The position numbers were made by a program, and so were the translations under genes. Under the pieces are notes generated by a model, which was not told the origin of the DNA, did not search any database, and saw nothing but the letters and a program-made list of their open reading frames with translations. A DNA stretch of 64,000 nucleotides, from NCBI GenBank assembly GCA_964036045.1, contig OZ038382.1, forward strand, positions 84,605,918 to 84,669,917. Direction: 5' to 3'. Origin of the DNA: Eutreptiella sp. 'Long Island Sound 2002' (Eukaryota > Euglenozoa > Euglenophyceae > Eutreptiales > Eutreptiaceae). Below are positions 18,952-31,048 of the stretch, piece after piece. Position 1 is the first letter of the stretch. Each line of letters begins with the position of its first letter.

Positions 18952-19920
18952 TCAGCCCGAGGTTGCCGCTGGAAGCAGCTGGCGATGGCGGCCGTGCACA
19001 TGGCCGTGAGCAGGTCGGTGGGGTCTTGTTGGTTTCGCCGAGCGCGGTCTATGGCCCTCTGATACTGGGACCAGGCCTGCTTGTTGTGCCATTAGAGCAT
19101 TCTCAGAGGGGGGTGGCAAGCCTTGCTCCGAATCCTCCGGGGGTTTGGGGGGAAGGTTGGGGATGGTGAGGCGGACGTGTAAGGGCCTATGGCCTGTGGG
19201 TCCCAGCGGGAGTGGGCCGAACCGGGGCTCTGCCTGGAGGATGGTGCTGGGGTTGCCGTAGCACACGTCAATGCAGGAGGGGGCCGCCTCCGTTTGGTGG
19301 AAGAAGTGGGATGGTTGGCCTTCCAGGACAGCGGTCAGGTCGACGAGCCCCAACATGTCGATGGTGTGGCGGACTGCGTGGTCCTTGGGCGTGGCCTGTC
19401 CTCCGCGGTCCGCCGGGACGGGGGCGGCGTTCATGTCGCCCATGATGATGGTGGGGCTGAGCATGGCCATCTGGCGGTATGCTTCGGCCAGGGCCTGGAG
19501 GAAGGGTTCCGTTGCGTCTCCGAAGGGGACGCCGGTGTTGATGACATTTAGCTGCCATCCGTCCCGAACGACTTCGTACACGCTCAGTCTCCCTGCGACG
19601 CTGACGTGGTGGACGAAGTGGACGTGAATGCCCGCCCGGGCATACAAGGGGGTCCCCTTATGCCAGTAGCATTTGTATGCTTTCTGGTCCGGGGTTTATA
19701 TGCGGGTGGGTTCCGGAGGGTCGTCGCGTCGAAGTCCTTGCTCTTGGAAACTAAGGGGGTGGGGGACGGAGTGTGCCCCCTGTAACATCGGGAGCTCCTG
19801 GAGGGCAGCAGTGGCGTCCCTGGAGTATGTGATGGCTGGGTGGTTGAGGATGAGGAGGTTGATGGTTGTCTCAGTGTCTGCGGCGCGAAGCTGTAGGGGC
19901 CTTCGTCCCCAGCCCTTGCC
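18952..19920 (-). pseudogene. LINE AP-type endonuclease domain
   Basis: One frame from about 19920 to 18952 with a single internal TAA (19696-19698). Motifs in order: NLLILNHPAITYS near 19860, ARAGIHVHFVHH, IIMGDMNAAP at about 19420-19450 (the GDxN metal/catalytic motif), SCIDVCYG near 19255-19278 (the SxxD-type motif), and TGHRPLHVRL near 19170-19197. The last corresponds to the family SDHxPV motif, but the catalytic Asp is Gly. The domain would nick target DNA for target-primed reverse transcription; this copy is probably inactive. Confidence 0.75.
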
Positions 19921-20179
19921 CCGTCAGGGAGGAGGACTGGGGCTCCGGTTCTTCTTGCCGGGCGGTGGGTGTCTCGGTGGGCCCGGTGGGCAGGAGGCCT
20001 GGTTTCATTCTGGGGGGATTGCCCCGGTGAACTTGGTGCACTGCGGGCCTTGTTCTCGGGTTTGACGCGTCGGAAGGGGTTTGCGCTGGTGAGCTCCAAG
20101 GTGTTGCCCTCTGCCTTGTCCGGGGCGCTGCCTTGGTCGAGCTGGGGTTGGCGGTGCCAGGGCACCCGGATTTGCACCC

Positions 20180-22877
20180 CTACGTTTTGGCCCTTGCCCT
20201 TGAGGCGGTACTGGATCGTCCCCTTGCATCCGATTCAGGCGCCCGAGTCATGATTACGGAAGGGTCGTTGGACTCTCGTGCCGCGTTGGAATTCTGGGTA
20301 TGTTTTGGGCTGTGGCGGTGCTTGTGGTGGGAGGGAGGATGATCCGGAAGCGTGGTCTGTGTGGGCGGGGCGGTTTGGCGGGGTACCTGCTGCGTTGGGG
20401 AGAGATGCTGGGGCGGATGCGGGAGGTGGGAGCTCTTTGCCTTGCCGCCTTCCCTGGCCTTTTGGGGGGCTAGGGGCGGGTTTGCCCCTTCTTCGTGGTG
20501 CTCGTTGTGACGGAACTGGAGCCGCTGGAAGTGTGTGAGCTTGCAGAAAGGGATGGGTAGCCTGCAGGTCTGGTCCTGTAGCTGGGATTCGGCCGGTGTG
20601 TGCATGGTGCCCTTCGCGCAATTTCGTGTTGGGTCGGCGAATTTCTGCACTATTTTATGGGAGTTTGTGGGCCATGGTAGTGCGGGTGGGCTGTCGTTGA
20701 AGGGGTGCTGGAGGTGGTACTTCCTCATGGCTTTTGCCTGCATGACCCAGGCCTCCGTGGGTTCCGGCGTGTCTGGACCGTTGGGGGACCCTTGCGCCCA
20801 GTACATGGCTGTGCAGAGGGCTTCCCATGGGGCCCCATCTCGGCCCTTTGCTGTGGTGGCTTGAAGGAGTCGCTGTCAGCCTCGTGAGGCGTCTTCAGGG
20901 TCTTCTCCTGGGGTGTAGGCCTTGGCGGCCATGAGGACTCCTGGTGCCCAGTGGAGCACCCACCTTTGGGCGTCTGTTTTGAGGATGCGGATTGCGGGCC
21001 GTTGGGGGCGTGCCTCGAGGGTGTCCCATGGTGCGACAGTCACGTCCATTCGGGAGGCCTGGTGGTGTGGGTGACCATCCGACGGAGGAGTTCATCGATG
21101 TGGAGGGGCGTGACTGGGTCTCTGGGGTCCTGCGGCGGCGGGGGGCATCGCTGGGATAGTAGTGGGGTCCCAGTGGTGTTCCTGGGCGGCGTGGCTGTCG
21201 AGTGCGGCGGCGATGATGTGTTGTGCTTGGCCCTCTAGGACGATGTGGCACTCCCCGGCGAAATCTCTGGGTAGGTGGGCTGTGCGGCGGACGATGATGA
21301 GAGCCAGAGCGCGCTGGTGTGCCTTGTTTTCTCCGTCTGACGCCTGGGACCGCTTGTTTCCCGGAATGTGCTGATGGTGGTGCGGAGGTGAGGCGGTCCG
21401 AGGGCGAGGGACTCCACCTTGTGCAGGGGGATTGCGTGTTCCGTGGACCTGTTGGGCAGGATATATATACCCGGATCCCCTGGCTTGGTGCCAACGTACA
21501 TGTTGCCTGATATGGTGGGGGCCGGTAGCGGTTGGCGTAGGGCTGAGGTGCATGGGGTTGAGCGCGGCGGCACGTGGTGTTCACAACGGGTGTGGTCGAT
21601 GCCATATGGGGTGATCTCGACAGCAAAAGGCTCGACGGTGCGCTGCAGTTTGTGGGCTTGGATGTCGTTGAGGCGCGCCACCGCTTGTCTGTGGGAGTGC
21701 CCACCGCTGATCCACACGGTGTCCGCCCATGATGCCGCCAGGTTCAGGCAGTCCATGATGATGCCTGTGATTGTGCGGCTGTGGGTGGCCTCCGACACCC
21801 TGGTGGGGGGGTGCCTATGCATTGGATAGTGTGGTTTTTGTGGAGGTTGCGGGCCTTGCGTTGTGCAACGTGTCGGTGTAGGGCTTCTCGGGCGGGGCTG
21901 TGTACGCCCGCGTGTCTTGGTTTCGTGTTGGGGCGATCTGCCGTGTGAAATGGGGTGGGCCAGCAGGGGTTGTGATGGAGGACGGGCTGGGGGAAATCTC
22001 TCTGTGTTGCCCAGGTGCACAGGGTGGTTGTGGCTGTGGCTTCAGTCTGGATGGTGTACCACTCGTCGTGCCGGCGGTGGGTGATGAGGACGTTGGAAGC
22101 CGGCAGTTCGTGCAGCTGGGTGGTGTGGGGGAGGTGGCCGGTCACGATGATCTTGGCGGCGGCGTCCTTGCAGGTGGTGGGATGTGGGACCATGTAGTTG
22201 GCTGCCCACTTGTCGTGGGCGGTTTCTCCCTCCGTATCCAGTATGAATGGGGAAAGAGTGGTTTAGGCGCTGCGGGCTTTTTCTGGTCTTTTGCTTGTGG
22301 CGGCACTTTGGACTCGACCAGGTATGGTGGGCTCGACGTCTCTGGGGCCGCCACCTGGGTGGCTGCCGCTGTAGCGGCCTGTAAGAGGGCGATGGTGTCA
22401 GGATCGGGAGGGGGAGGGCTGGTCCGGGGCTGAGAGTGTCATGGTCTTGGTATGCCCACCAAATGGTTTGACCTCGCTGGGTGTTGCGGTGTGGGGCTTT
22501 GCGTCTGTGTCTGCCTTGATGGATAGGGTGGCCTTGATGTTTTCTGCTGCCTGTGGGCTTATGGGCGTGGCGTACGCCCACAACCCCGGGCTGTGGATGC
22601 CGTGCGGCGCCTGGGCTATGCCTCTCACCCGGTGGAGGGTGTGCCGTGTGCGTATGAGGCCTAGGTGTTCTTGCAGGAGGTCCCCCCGCATATCTTCCCA
22701 CCTCTGTTGCAAGGCGTGCGTGTGGTCGTGTGGACGAGGTAGGAGATGACGATGGCTTGCCACTGGGTGGAGCCCAGGCGTACCACCATGGATGCTGACG
22801 ACGCTTTTGGGGGCATGACGACGGCGTGGCTGGGGCTCCCCGCTATGCAGTTGCCTCCTCAGGCGTGATGGTGGCAT
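20180..22877 (-). pseudogene. LINE ORF1-like region, remainder, frame-broken
   Basis: Coding-like minus-strand stretches follow in alternating frames: 22877-22398 (QQRWEDMRGDLLQEHLGLIR), 22193-21744 (NVLITHRRHDEWYTIQTEA), 22020-21235 and 20806-20180 (SPNGPDTPEPTEAWVMQAKA). They are hydrophilic and Pro/His-rich with no recognised domain. Their position between ORF1 and the endonuclease fits a long ORF1 or an extended N-terminus of ORF2. Exact frameshift points were not worked out. Confidence 0.4.
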
Positions 22878-23571
22878 CTTTTTGTACCGTGAGGGGGGGG
22901 TTGTGGCGGTCTGCTGAGAGTGCCCAGGCGTATGTGGGCTCGGTGGTCAAATGGAGGCAAATTGCTTGGAGCCCTGGTGTGATTTCATCCCATCGGATCG
23001 TGCCGTTGTGAACCGTCCATTCGCGTGGTAGGTCGAGGCGCCCGTTTTGGTCCGGGGTCGTGCGGTGTTGTGGGGGGGGCTCCATCCTGGTGATGGAATC
23101 TGTCAGGGGCTCCTTGTGGAGGTGCTCCAACGTGGTTGGTAAAGGAGGTGGCTGGGGCATCTGGTCTTCCGGTTGCTGCGGTGCCTTCGCTTCCTGCAGC
23201 CCTGCGCCTATAGTGGCAAAGATGTGATGGAGGGTGGGTGAGGTGGGGGAGGGCGGCGTTGGGTGGCTCCAGGTGGGGTGGTAACCCGCAGGGTTCCCGG
23301 GGTCTTGCTGTATGGTGATGGTGGCGGTGGCGTCGTCCTCAAGCGTCCACCGCTGTGGGTTGTGGTTTAGGGGGTCGAGGGTGATGGCATGGCGATGCTT
23401 CCAGCTTCGCAAAGCCAGGAGGGCGTGAAGGCCGTGCCAGGTGTCCCCGGGTGGCCGGGGGTAGGTTGAGGCTGCTGCTTCCAGGAAGGCGTCCAGGCTG
23501 CCGTAGGTACCCTCCCAGAGGAGGTCATCTTCGGGGCTCCGCTCAATGTCGCCCCGTTTCTCTTGCTTCAA
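22843..23571 (-). CDS. LINE ORF1-like protein, N-terminal part
   Basis: 242 residues beginning MKQEKRGDIERSPEDD. A helical start (SLDAFLEAAASTY) leads to a Pro-rich middle and a beta-rich end (WTVHNGTIRWDEITPGLQAI). It is the first coherent frame upstream of the endonuclease. I infer it is the 5' ORF of the LINE, which normally makes an RNA-binding protein, but I see no RRM or zinc knuckle here. Confidence 0.4.
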   Translation of the reverse strand: MKQEKRGDIERSPEDDLLWEGTYGSLDAFLEAAASTYPRPPGDTWHGLHALLALRSWKHRHAITLDPLNHNPQRWTLEDDATATITIQQDPGNPAGYHPTWSHPTPPSPTSPTLHHIFATIGAGLQEAKAPQQPEDQMPQPPPLPTTLEHLHKEPLTDSITRMEPPPQHRTTPDQNGRLDLPREWTVHNGTIRWDEITPGLQAICLHLTTEPTYAWALSADRHNPPLTVQKDATITPEEATA

Positions 23572-25150
23572 CCCCTGGAGAGTGGTGTGGGGCGCTGAGA
23601 GTTCTTAGTGACCCTGTCGGTAGTACTGGTCGGCGTCCGTGGGCTGGGCCAGGGCCCTGGCTAGCGTGGCATTGATGTCCCGGGGCGGTGGAAACTATGG
23701 GAACGTGGTGACGCGGTTGGGCCTCGTCTGCTGCTGCTCCTCGTGGTGTTCCTCGGTGTCTTCTGGGGACATGGGGCGGGGCTGCATGTGGTGTTTGGGT
23801 TCCTGTGCATGCTGGGCCCTTGCCCTGTGTGTCAGCGCGGGGTTAGGGACGCCAGGAGATGTTGGATGGCTGGGAGGACGTCGTAGTCGTCCTCCTGTGG
23901 GCAGTGGGCTGCAGCGCACGTCCTTTTGAGGCAATGGTGTGTGGGGGGATGGTGTGGTGCCTGATTTGCGGGGCAGCGTGCGGTAGGGCGGGCTGTGCAT
24001 GTGGGTGGTGGCGTGCCCGCTCTGCTGTGCCCTGCGACCTGTGGTCGTCCCTTCGGTCGTGGCGGGCCTGAGTGACGTGGTGCCCGGCTTGTGCTGTGCC
24101 GTTTGGCCTGGCCCGTGGCTGCTAGGGGTCGGTGTTTGTTGCCAGTGTAGGGCCCAGGTTGTGGTGTTGGGATACTGGGTGGGTTGTGCATGAGTTGGCC
24201 TCGGTTGCGTGGTGGGTGTCGGGGTGGGGCGGCGGCGGGGTTGTGGGTATTCGGTGTTGGCGTGTGGCGGGGTTGTCCTGTGGTGGTTTGCTCCCAGGCG
24301 GCGTTGGTGCCGTTGTCGCTGGGGCTGTGGTAGATTGTTGGTCTGGGTCGGGGCTTATGTGTTGCGGCCGGCGGCCGGTTGTCTTCTGTTTCGGTGTGGT
24401 GTTGGGCCCTGGCGCTTGTGGGTGGGCAGTGGCTTGGTGTAGTTGCGCGTGGCGGTGTGCGGTGGCGTATTGTTGTTTGACGGTGGTCGGTGGTGTGGTG
24501 CCTGGGGGCCGGTGGTCGGTCGTGGTGTGCTCGGGGCGCGGCGGTGGTGGTGTTGGTGCTGTGGGTTTGGTTTGTGGGTTCCGGCCTGTTTTTTTTTTTT
24601 TGCCCCGTCGGTGTGGGGGTGGTCGGGTTGTGGGGGTGGTGGGCTGTGGGCGTTGCTGGTGACAGGGGTTGAGGCGTGGGGCGGCGTTCCTCGCCGTTCT
24701 GGGCTGGAGGTCGTGGTTTGGTTGATGCGGTTGTGTGTCCTGTCGGGGTGAGGCGTGGGAGTGCGTGCCGCGTGGTGCGTTTTGGCGTTGGTGCCAGGTC
24801 GCCCCCGCCTGGGTGCGGGGCGTTCGTTGCCACACGCTTCCTGTGACGGTGGTGGCCTGTTGTCATGTGGGAGGCGGTGGGTTGTGTAACACTTGTGGGA
24901 CTGACGTTGTGTGGTCTGCTTGTGCCGTGACGGGCTGGTGTGGTTGACGCTCCTGTGCGATGCTGGTTTTTCGCGGTCTTCTGTGTGGTGCTTGGTGGTT
25001 GTCGCCAATGTGGGCTGCCCTGCGGCGAGTATGTGTTGTTGAATGGCCGTGGATGCGGTTTTCTTTGCTGGCGTCGCGGCTGCAGCTAGCCTTGCGGGGC
25101 TGTGACCTTCTGTGGTGGGGGTGAGAGGGGTTGTTGTTTGCTTGGTGTCA
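23572..25150. other. GT-rich transition upstream of the LINE
   Basis: The plus strand is strongly G/T-rich. On the minus strand a 344-codon frame (23832-24866) rich in His, Pro, Thr and Arg ends with CLKRTCAAAHC and DYDVLPAIQHLLASL. The last ~40 residues look like real protein and could be the start of the LINE ORF1; the rest looks like composition-driven open frame. I see no other gene. Confidence 0.4.
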
Positions 25151-28100
25151 GTTGTGGTCTAGTTGGGCTGTGTTGTGTCGGCTTGCTGCGGGTGCAGGTG
25201 GAGAGAGGGCCGTAACGCTTCTCTTTGCTCCGCGTTGGTGGTGGTGATGTGGCTGGACGTGCTGGTGAGGGTTCTGTGGTGGCGGGGGTGGTTTGGGGCC
25301 CGCCTGCTTGTCGCGGGTCGCTTTTTGGGGTATTCTTTTCTGGACGCGGTAGTACTTTTTGTGCGTGTAGTTTGTGGGGCTGTGCTGGTGGGTGTGGTTT
25401 CCTCCAGTTCCTACATGGGGTTGATACCGGTGGTTTCTTGCCGCCTCCAGTGCATTCTACGGGGTGATTTGCTGCTCCTGTTTGGGGTTTCCCACTGTGT
25501 CTCTGGGTGTGGATTTCCCCTGCCCTGGTCTGGGGCGGTGGGTTGTGCCTGCCCCCGCCTTTCCTGGTTGAGGGCCCTGGGGACTGCTGGCGGTGTTGGG
25601 TGGTTCCCCGCCTATCGTGGCGGGGCTGCTGGGTGCAGTCCCCCGTTTTCCCTGGTCGGAGCGTCGCGTCGGCTTCGCTGGGTGGGTGTGTTGGTGGTCG
25701 GCGTTCTTGGGTTGCTGGTGGTGTGTGGGTTGGTGTTGTGTGGCAGTGCCCTGGCCCGTGGGGCCGGGTCGGGTTGGTGGTCTAGGTGTTGGGAGTCGCT
25801 GGCATGGGTCCCGGTGGCTAGTTTGCGCTGGCTGGCCTGCTGTTGCCGTGGCGGATCTGTGCGTCTTGGGGCTCGTGGGTGTGTGTTGTGTCCTGGTGGG
25901 TCACTGTGTGGTGGCGGTTCCTGGTGCGCGGTTAGTGTCTGTGTTGCCATGCTGTGTGGCTAGTGTGGGGTTGTTGTGTGGTTGGTGTGTGGCGGTGTTG
26001 GAGTGCCGTGTGTTGTTGGCGTACCAGGCACGTTTTTGGGGGTCTGGCCCCTTGTGTTGGTTGTGCTCGCGGGGGGGGTAGTTGTTGGCCTTGTCTGGTG
26101 GGGGTTGCTCGTTCCGGCTGGTGTCGGGTGTAGGGGCGTGGGGTGGTGTTCGACGGCGTGTCCTGTCTTTTCAAGCTGCCTGTCGTGGTGTGTCCTTTGT
26201 GGTGTTGTGTGGGGGCCGCTGGCGGTTTTATGGGGGGGACGGTCCTTGTTCCCTCCCAGGTGGCGGTCTGGTGGCTGTGCCTGTGAGTTGTCTGGTGGTC
26301 CTGTCTGTTGTTTGCCGGTGCCCCCAGTGGGGGTTGGTGTGGGTGCTGGATGTTCCGTTGCTCCTGGTTTCGGCCGGGCGCTCGTCCGTTTTAGTTCAGT
26401 GATCCCTTGCTGCTCTTGGCGAGGGCCCTGGTAGTGGGCTTGTGTGGGCGGTGTTCGTTTCTGGGCGTGGGCCCTTGCCAATCCTAGCGTTGGGCCTGGC
26501 GGGTGTGGCGTTTTGTGCTGTTCCCGGATCAGGTGGCTGGTATTGGTGTTGGGTGGCTCGTCGCCAATCCTGGCGGGGGGCCTTGGTTGCCGGTTGGGTT
26601 TGCGGGTGGTTCCTCGCCATTGCCTGCTGAGGGTCCCGTGTTGGCTGTGGGCCTGGGCTCCCCCCTCTCCTGGCTTAGGGTGGTGGTGGGTGGTGGCGGT
26701 CCCCGCCATTCCTGGCTGGGGGCCTTGCAGAGTTGGCGGAGCTGCTGGGTGGTTCCCCGCTAGTCCTTTCAGGGGGTGTTGGGTGCAGTAGCCTGCTCTC
26801 CCTGTCCGGGGTGTGATTACGGCTTCGTTCGGTGGGTGCGTTGGTGGTCGGTGTTTGTGGGTTGCTGGTGGTGGTGTCGTGTTGGGTGGTGTTGTGTGGT
26901 GGTTTGGCTTCTGGTGGCATTACTGTCCTGGCCGGTGGGGCCGCGGCTGGTGAGCGAGCCTTGGCGCCCGTAGGTGTGTGGTGGCGGGGTTTCTAGTGGT
27001 GCGTGGTGGTTGTTCGCTTTCTGGTGATGGTTCTCTGGACGCTGTGCGCTGGCTGTCCCCAATGCGGGGCTGTGTGGCCGGTGTGGGTGTGTTGTATGGT
27101 TGGTGTGTGGCGGTGGTAGAGTGCTGTGTGCTGTTGGCGTGGTTGGCGCAGTTTGTGGGGGTCTGGCCCCTTGTATTGCGTGTGCTCGCGTGCGGGTTTG
27201 CTGTTGGCCTGGTCTGGTGCAGGTTGTTTGTTTCGGTTGGTGTCGGGTGTTGAGGCGTGCGGCGGTGGGTGCCGGTGTCTCCCGTCCTTTTGGGGTGCCT
27301 GTCCTGGTCTGTCCCTTGTGGTGTGGTGTGGGAACCGCTGGCGGTTTTGTGGGGCGTGGTCCTTCTTTCCTCCCGGCTCGGGGTCCGCTGGCTGTGCCTT
27401 TGAGTGGTTTGGTGGCTGTGTCTGTGGGTGTGGTTTCCTGGTGCCCCCGGCTGATGTTGGTGTGGGTGCTGGCAGTTTTGTTACTTCTGGCTGGGGCGGG
27501 GTGCTCGTCTGTTTATGTTTTGGGACCCCGCCGCCCTTGACGAGGGGTCTGGTAATGGGCTTGCGTGTGCAGTGCCTGTTTCTTGGCCTCGGGCCTCGCT
27601 ATTCCTGGCGGAGGGCCTGGCGGGTGTTGGTTTGGCATTTGGTCCGCCTTGCTCGATGGTGGGCTCTGTGTGTCGGGTTGTGCTGTTGTTGGCTGGGATG
27701 GCTGGTCCCGCTGTTGGTTGGCTCCTCGCCAATCCTGGCGGCGGGCCTTGGGTGCCGTGCGGGTCTGTGGGTGGTTCCTCTCCATTCCTGGCCAAGGGTC
27801 TTGTGTTGGATGGGGCGTTGGTTCCCCTTCTTCCTTGCTTGGGGTGCCGGGTCCTGTCGGTCCCCGCTATTCCTGGCTGAGGGCCTTGCGGTGTTGGTGG
27901 TGCGGCTTGGTTAGGTTGATGTGTTGGTGGTCGGTGTTCGTCGGTTGCTGGTGGTGCTGGTGTGTGCCATGGTGTTGTGTGGTGGTTGGGCTCCTGATGG
28001 CGTTGGTGTCCTGGCTGCTGGGGCCGTGGCCCCCGTAGGTGTATGGCGAGGGGATGCTTGGTGATGTGTGGTGGTGGGTTGCTGTGTGGTGGTGGTTTTT

Positions 28101-29050
28101 TGGGTTCTGTGCGGTAGGTGTCTCCGTTGCTGGGCTGTGTAGCTGGTCGGGGCTTGTTGGCTGCTTGGCGTGCGGTCGTGGCAGAGTGTTGTGTGTTGTT
28201 GGAGTGGTGGGTGGGGTTGGCGGGTTTCTGGCCCCTTGCGGTTGGCCCTGGGCCTCGTGTGGTTGGGGTTCCTTATTTTGGATGGTTTCGGGTGTTGGGG
28301 TGTGGGGCGGTGTGGGACGGTGTGTCCCGTCTTTTTGGGGTCTCTGTCGTGGTGTGTCCCTTGTGGTGCGGTGTGGGGGTCGCCGGTTTTGCCGGAGCTG
28401 GCTGGGGCTTGTCCTTCTTCACTCCCAGCCAGGGGGTCTGGTGGCAGTGCCTGTGAGTGGTCTGGTCACTGCATTTGTGGGTGTGGTATGCTGCTGCCCC
28501 CAGCTGGGCTTGATTTAGGTGCTGGCAGTTGGGTTGCTCCTGGTTCCGTCCTTGCGACCGGACGCTGGCTGTTTTTGTTTCCATGAGCCCCTGCGGCCCT
28601 TGGCTAGGGATCTGGTGGTGTGCCTGCGTGGGTGGTCGATGACCGTTTCTGGGCGCGGGCCCTCGCCATTCCTGGCAGAGGGCCTGGGGTGGCATTGGGG
28701 TTAGTGGGTGGTTTCTCGCCATTCCTGCCTGAGGGTCTGGTGTTGGCCGTTTCGGGTGGGGGGTGGCCTGCGTGGTGTGTGCTGGTGTTGCACGCTGGTG
28801 TGTGTGTGGCGCGCGGTGCGCGTGCGTTTTCGCGTGTCATGTGTGTGTGCGGTGTCTGTGTTGGTGTTGGTGTGGGTACGGCGTGGATGGCTGGGTTTGC
28901 CCTGCGTGTGTGTGGGTGTTCTGTGTCCGTGGTGGGGTCTTTGGGTGCTTGTCCCCGCCTCCCCCGGCTGGGGCTTGCGGTTGGTGTTGATGAGTCCCTC
29001 GCCATTCCTGGGTGAGTGCCGTGGCTGCTGCTTCCCGCCATTCCTAGCTG
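25150..29050. repeat. GT-rich array with ~1.1-kb higher-order period
   Basis: Blocks starting near 25975, 27090 and 28155 repeat the same landmarks in order: a GTCTGGCCCCTTG-type word, GTGTCGGGTGT, CCCTTGTGGTG, CCCCCAG, then CCATTCCTGGC cores. A partial earlier unit is visible from about 25500. Inside the units the short core GCCATTCCTGGC or GCCAATCCTGGC recurs. All frames are open on one or both strands by composition. Confidence 0.75.
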
Positions 29051-29085
29051 CCCCGCACGCCCACCTGGGGCGTAGTTTCATCTTA

Positions 29086-29439
29086 CAAAAAGTAACTGGT
29101 CATCTTAAAATCTTTAAGATGAATAGTTTGGTATTAGGTCTTATGCATCCAGGGTTCATTTGATTGGTCAAACCGATTCACAATTTGTTTGTGGGTGCCT
29201 TTTGCAGCTGTCGTGCGGGTGCGTGCCGTGGTCTGCGCCTGTTGCTGTAACTTTACCCTTTTTTTTCATTTCACGCAAAACGCGTAGTACAATGAATTAT
29301 TTGGTTGTACGATGAGACAGTACAGAGAATGAAACACGTGCAAAGCGCCATGCAAAAGACCGCACCAGAAATGCATACTGAAATGTGGAAGTCACATGAA
29401 ACCATCATTGATGATAACGCTGATTAACAAATATACAAT
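29086..29439. other. Non-coding 3' part of the candidate transposon
   Basis: AT-rich, with CATCTTA and TTTAAGATGAA words near 29100-29127. No gene seen. Confidence 0.5.
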
Positions 29440-30414
29440 TACCTGCCTTCAGCACCCTCAGCCACTGCTTCAATTGTACCTGCACCTGTTAAAACCTTGC
29501 CTGCAGGTTCGTCAGGCCCTTTCGGCTGAGATCCGGGTTCTGCAGAGGATACTGGCTCTGCAGCAGATACAGCAGATTCAGATTCTGTAGCAGATGCTGC
29601 CTTACGTGCCTTTCGGACCTCTCGCTCCTTCTGCTGCTGTTCCTTTGCCTTCTTCTTCTTTAGAGCCAGTGTCATGCGTTTGCAATATTGCTCCGCTTCT
29701 TGGGGTGTGCGAAAGGCAATACGGGCAGAGAGGTATTGACGATCAAGGCTCCAGTTCTTGCTGTCAGCATCGTCAGGAAGCCAGTAGATAGTGCTCTTCG
29801 TCCGCTCCGCTTCAGCAACCAGTTCCTCCGGTGCTTTCTGTTCTCTCAGCTCATAAAATCAACGCGTCATCCCTCGTGCCAACTTCCATTCATCCGTGGT
29901 TTCATCCTGATATGGGACATGCGACCACTTCGGGGCTTAGGCTGGAGTTGTTCGGGTGCCGGATCCATCGCTGTTGTCTTTCTCTTCCTCGTTTTCATCT
30001 GTATCCCCCTCAGGTTCTTCTGATTCCCCTGCTTCAGACTCCGAGGCAGATTCCCGATTGCATTTTGTGCCTTTGGTTTCGCGTTGTGCTGTTTTTGCTG
30101 CTTTTGTTTTTTCATTACTTTTTGTGGCTAGTTCTTTGATCGCCTGCAGCGACTGCCTGGCACCGGGGTTGATGGGCTTTTGCGGGTTTCAAGGATGATA
30201 GTGCCACCTTCACTGGGCTCTGCCAGGGTTCACAGTGAAAAGCCTTTTTCTGCTCGTGCTGCAGGACTGTGAATGTGTTCTCATCGTCCTCCAATGCTTT
30301 TAGCATCACCAATGTTCGAGCTGGTGGCCGTCTCAGTGAATGCAGAATGCCTCCTGCAGTGATAACACGCTGAACCCCAAGGTCAGTACCAATATTGCCC
30401 ACAATAAACCGCAC
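29440..30414 (-). CDS. Element gene, C-terminal basic/acidic region
   Basis: 30414-30115 encodes a globular-looking stretch (VGNIGTDLGVQRVITAGGI, ALEDDENTFTVLQHEQKKAF). It is followed in other frames by an acidic Ser/Glu tract (ESASESEAGESEEPEG near 30000-30060) and a Lys-rich helix (29439-29675, KKKKAKEQQQKEREVRKARK). A charged C-terminal tail is consistent with a nuclear DNA-binding protein. The splicing or frame change is unresolved. Confidence 0.35.
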
Positions 30415-30709
30415 ACCTACACCTGAGCGCTCTGTGGCTTCAACCTGAGGACAGAGTAGCGACCGAACAAGTGCTTTGTATCGTTTCTTCGTACGATGAA
30501 TTTCATTCTTCGTACCACGAATTTTTCATGTTTCGATGAATATTGACGACGAATTGCTACGATGCGCACACACTGCTTCACAGGTCAGCTACCTCATATC
30601 GGCGCTGCTTTGTGGCGTTTTCCTGCAGCCCTGCGGAGAGTGCTGCCGCAAAAGTGTTGCTCCAGTTTGGTGCTGCTGCTACTACTGATGCTGGTGATGC
30701 TCATGGAGA

Positions 30710-30958
30710 TCAATTCGGCTGTGCCGGTGCAGATGTCAAAACTGGTGGTGCCGCAGATGTCACTGGAGGTCTCCCTCTCTGTTTGCCCTCCCGAACAGGA
30801 ATATTCCAACCATCAGGTGGCGGGCTGCTAGAAGCCCAAAGCATCCATCCCCCTGATTCAGTATGGAGCTCAACAATTCCATGTTGTTTCCGGATGATTC
30901 CCAATAACTTCAGCAGGGCTGTTGGAGGCGTTGGAGGTTGACGGGGGGGATTTTTCAT
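30710..30958 (-). CDS. Element gene, downstream segment
   Basis: About 82 codons with PPTALLKLLGIIRKQHGIVE and GWMLWASSSPPPDGWNIP. Coding-like; function unknown. It overlaps a shadow frame on the plus strand, which I do not call. Confidence 0.3.
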   Translation of the reverse strand: MKNPPRQPPTPPTALLKLLGIIRKQHGIVELHTESGGWMLWASSSPPPDGWNIPVREGKQRGRPPVTSAAPPVLTSAPAQPN

Positions 30959-31048
30959 CTGCTTTTAAGTCAACGGGACACCAAAAGGTCGTGGGCATGC
31001 GAGTTGATTTGCTGTAACCCAGGCATCCAGTCCCATGTTCTCGTTGTC

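Larger units (their letters stand above)
11800..23571 (-). mobile_element. Decayed LINE retrotransposon (EN-RT-RNase H type)
   Basis: Minus-strand order: ORF1-like region (23571-20180), AP-type endonuclease (19920-18952), reverse transcriptase (18621-17293), linker, RNase H (15487-14412), CxC-H zinc-binding segment near 14120-14165, C-terminal tail to about 12540, then GC-rich sequence to about 11800. Frames are broken by stops at 19696, 17797, 14786 and 14120, by frameshifts, and by a hAT MITE at 15777-16685. No poly(A) tail or target duplication was found, so both ends are approximate. Even without the MITE the span is about 10.9 kb, long for a LINE. Confidence 0.75.

Noticed and set aside
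23832-24866. 344-codon minus-strand gene
   Set aside because: Mostly His/Pro/Thr low complexity from GT-rich DNA. Only the last ~40 codons look like protein and may belong to the LINE.
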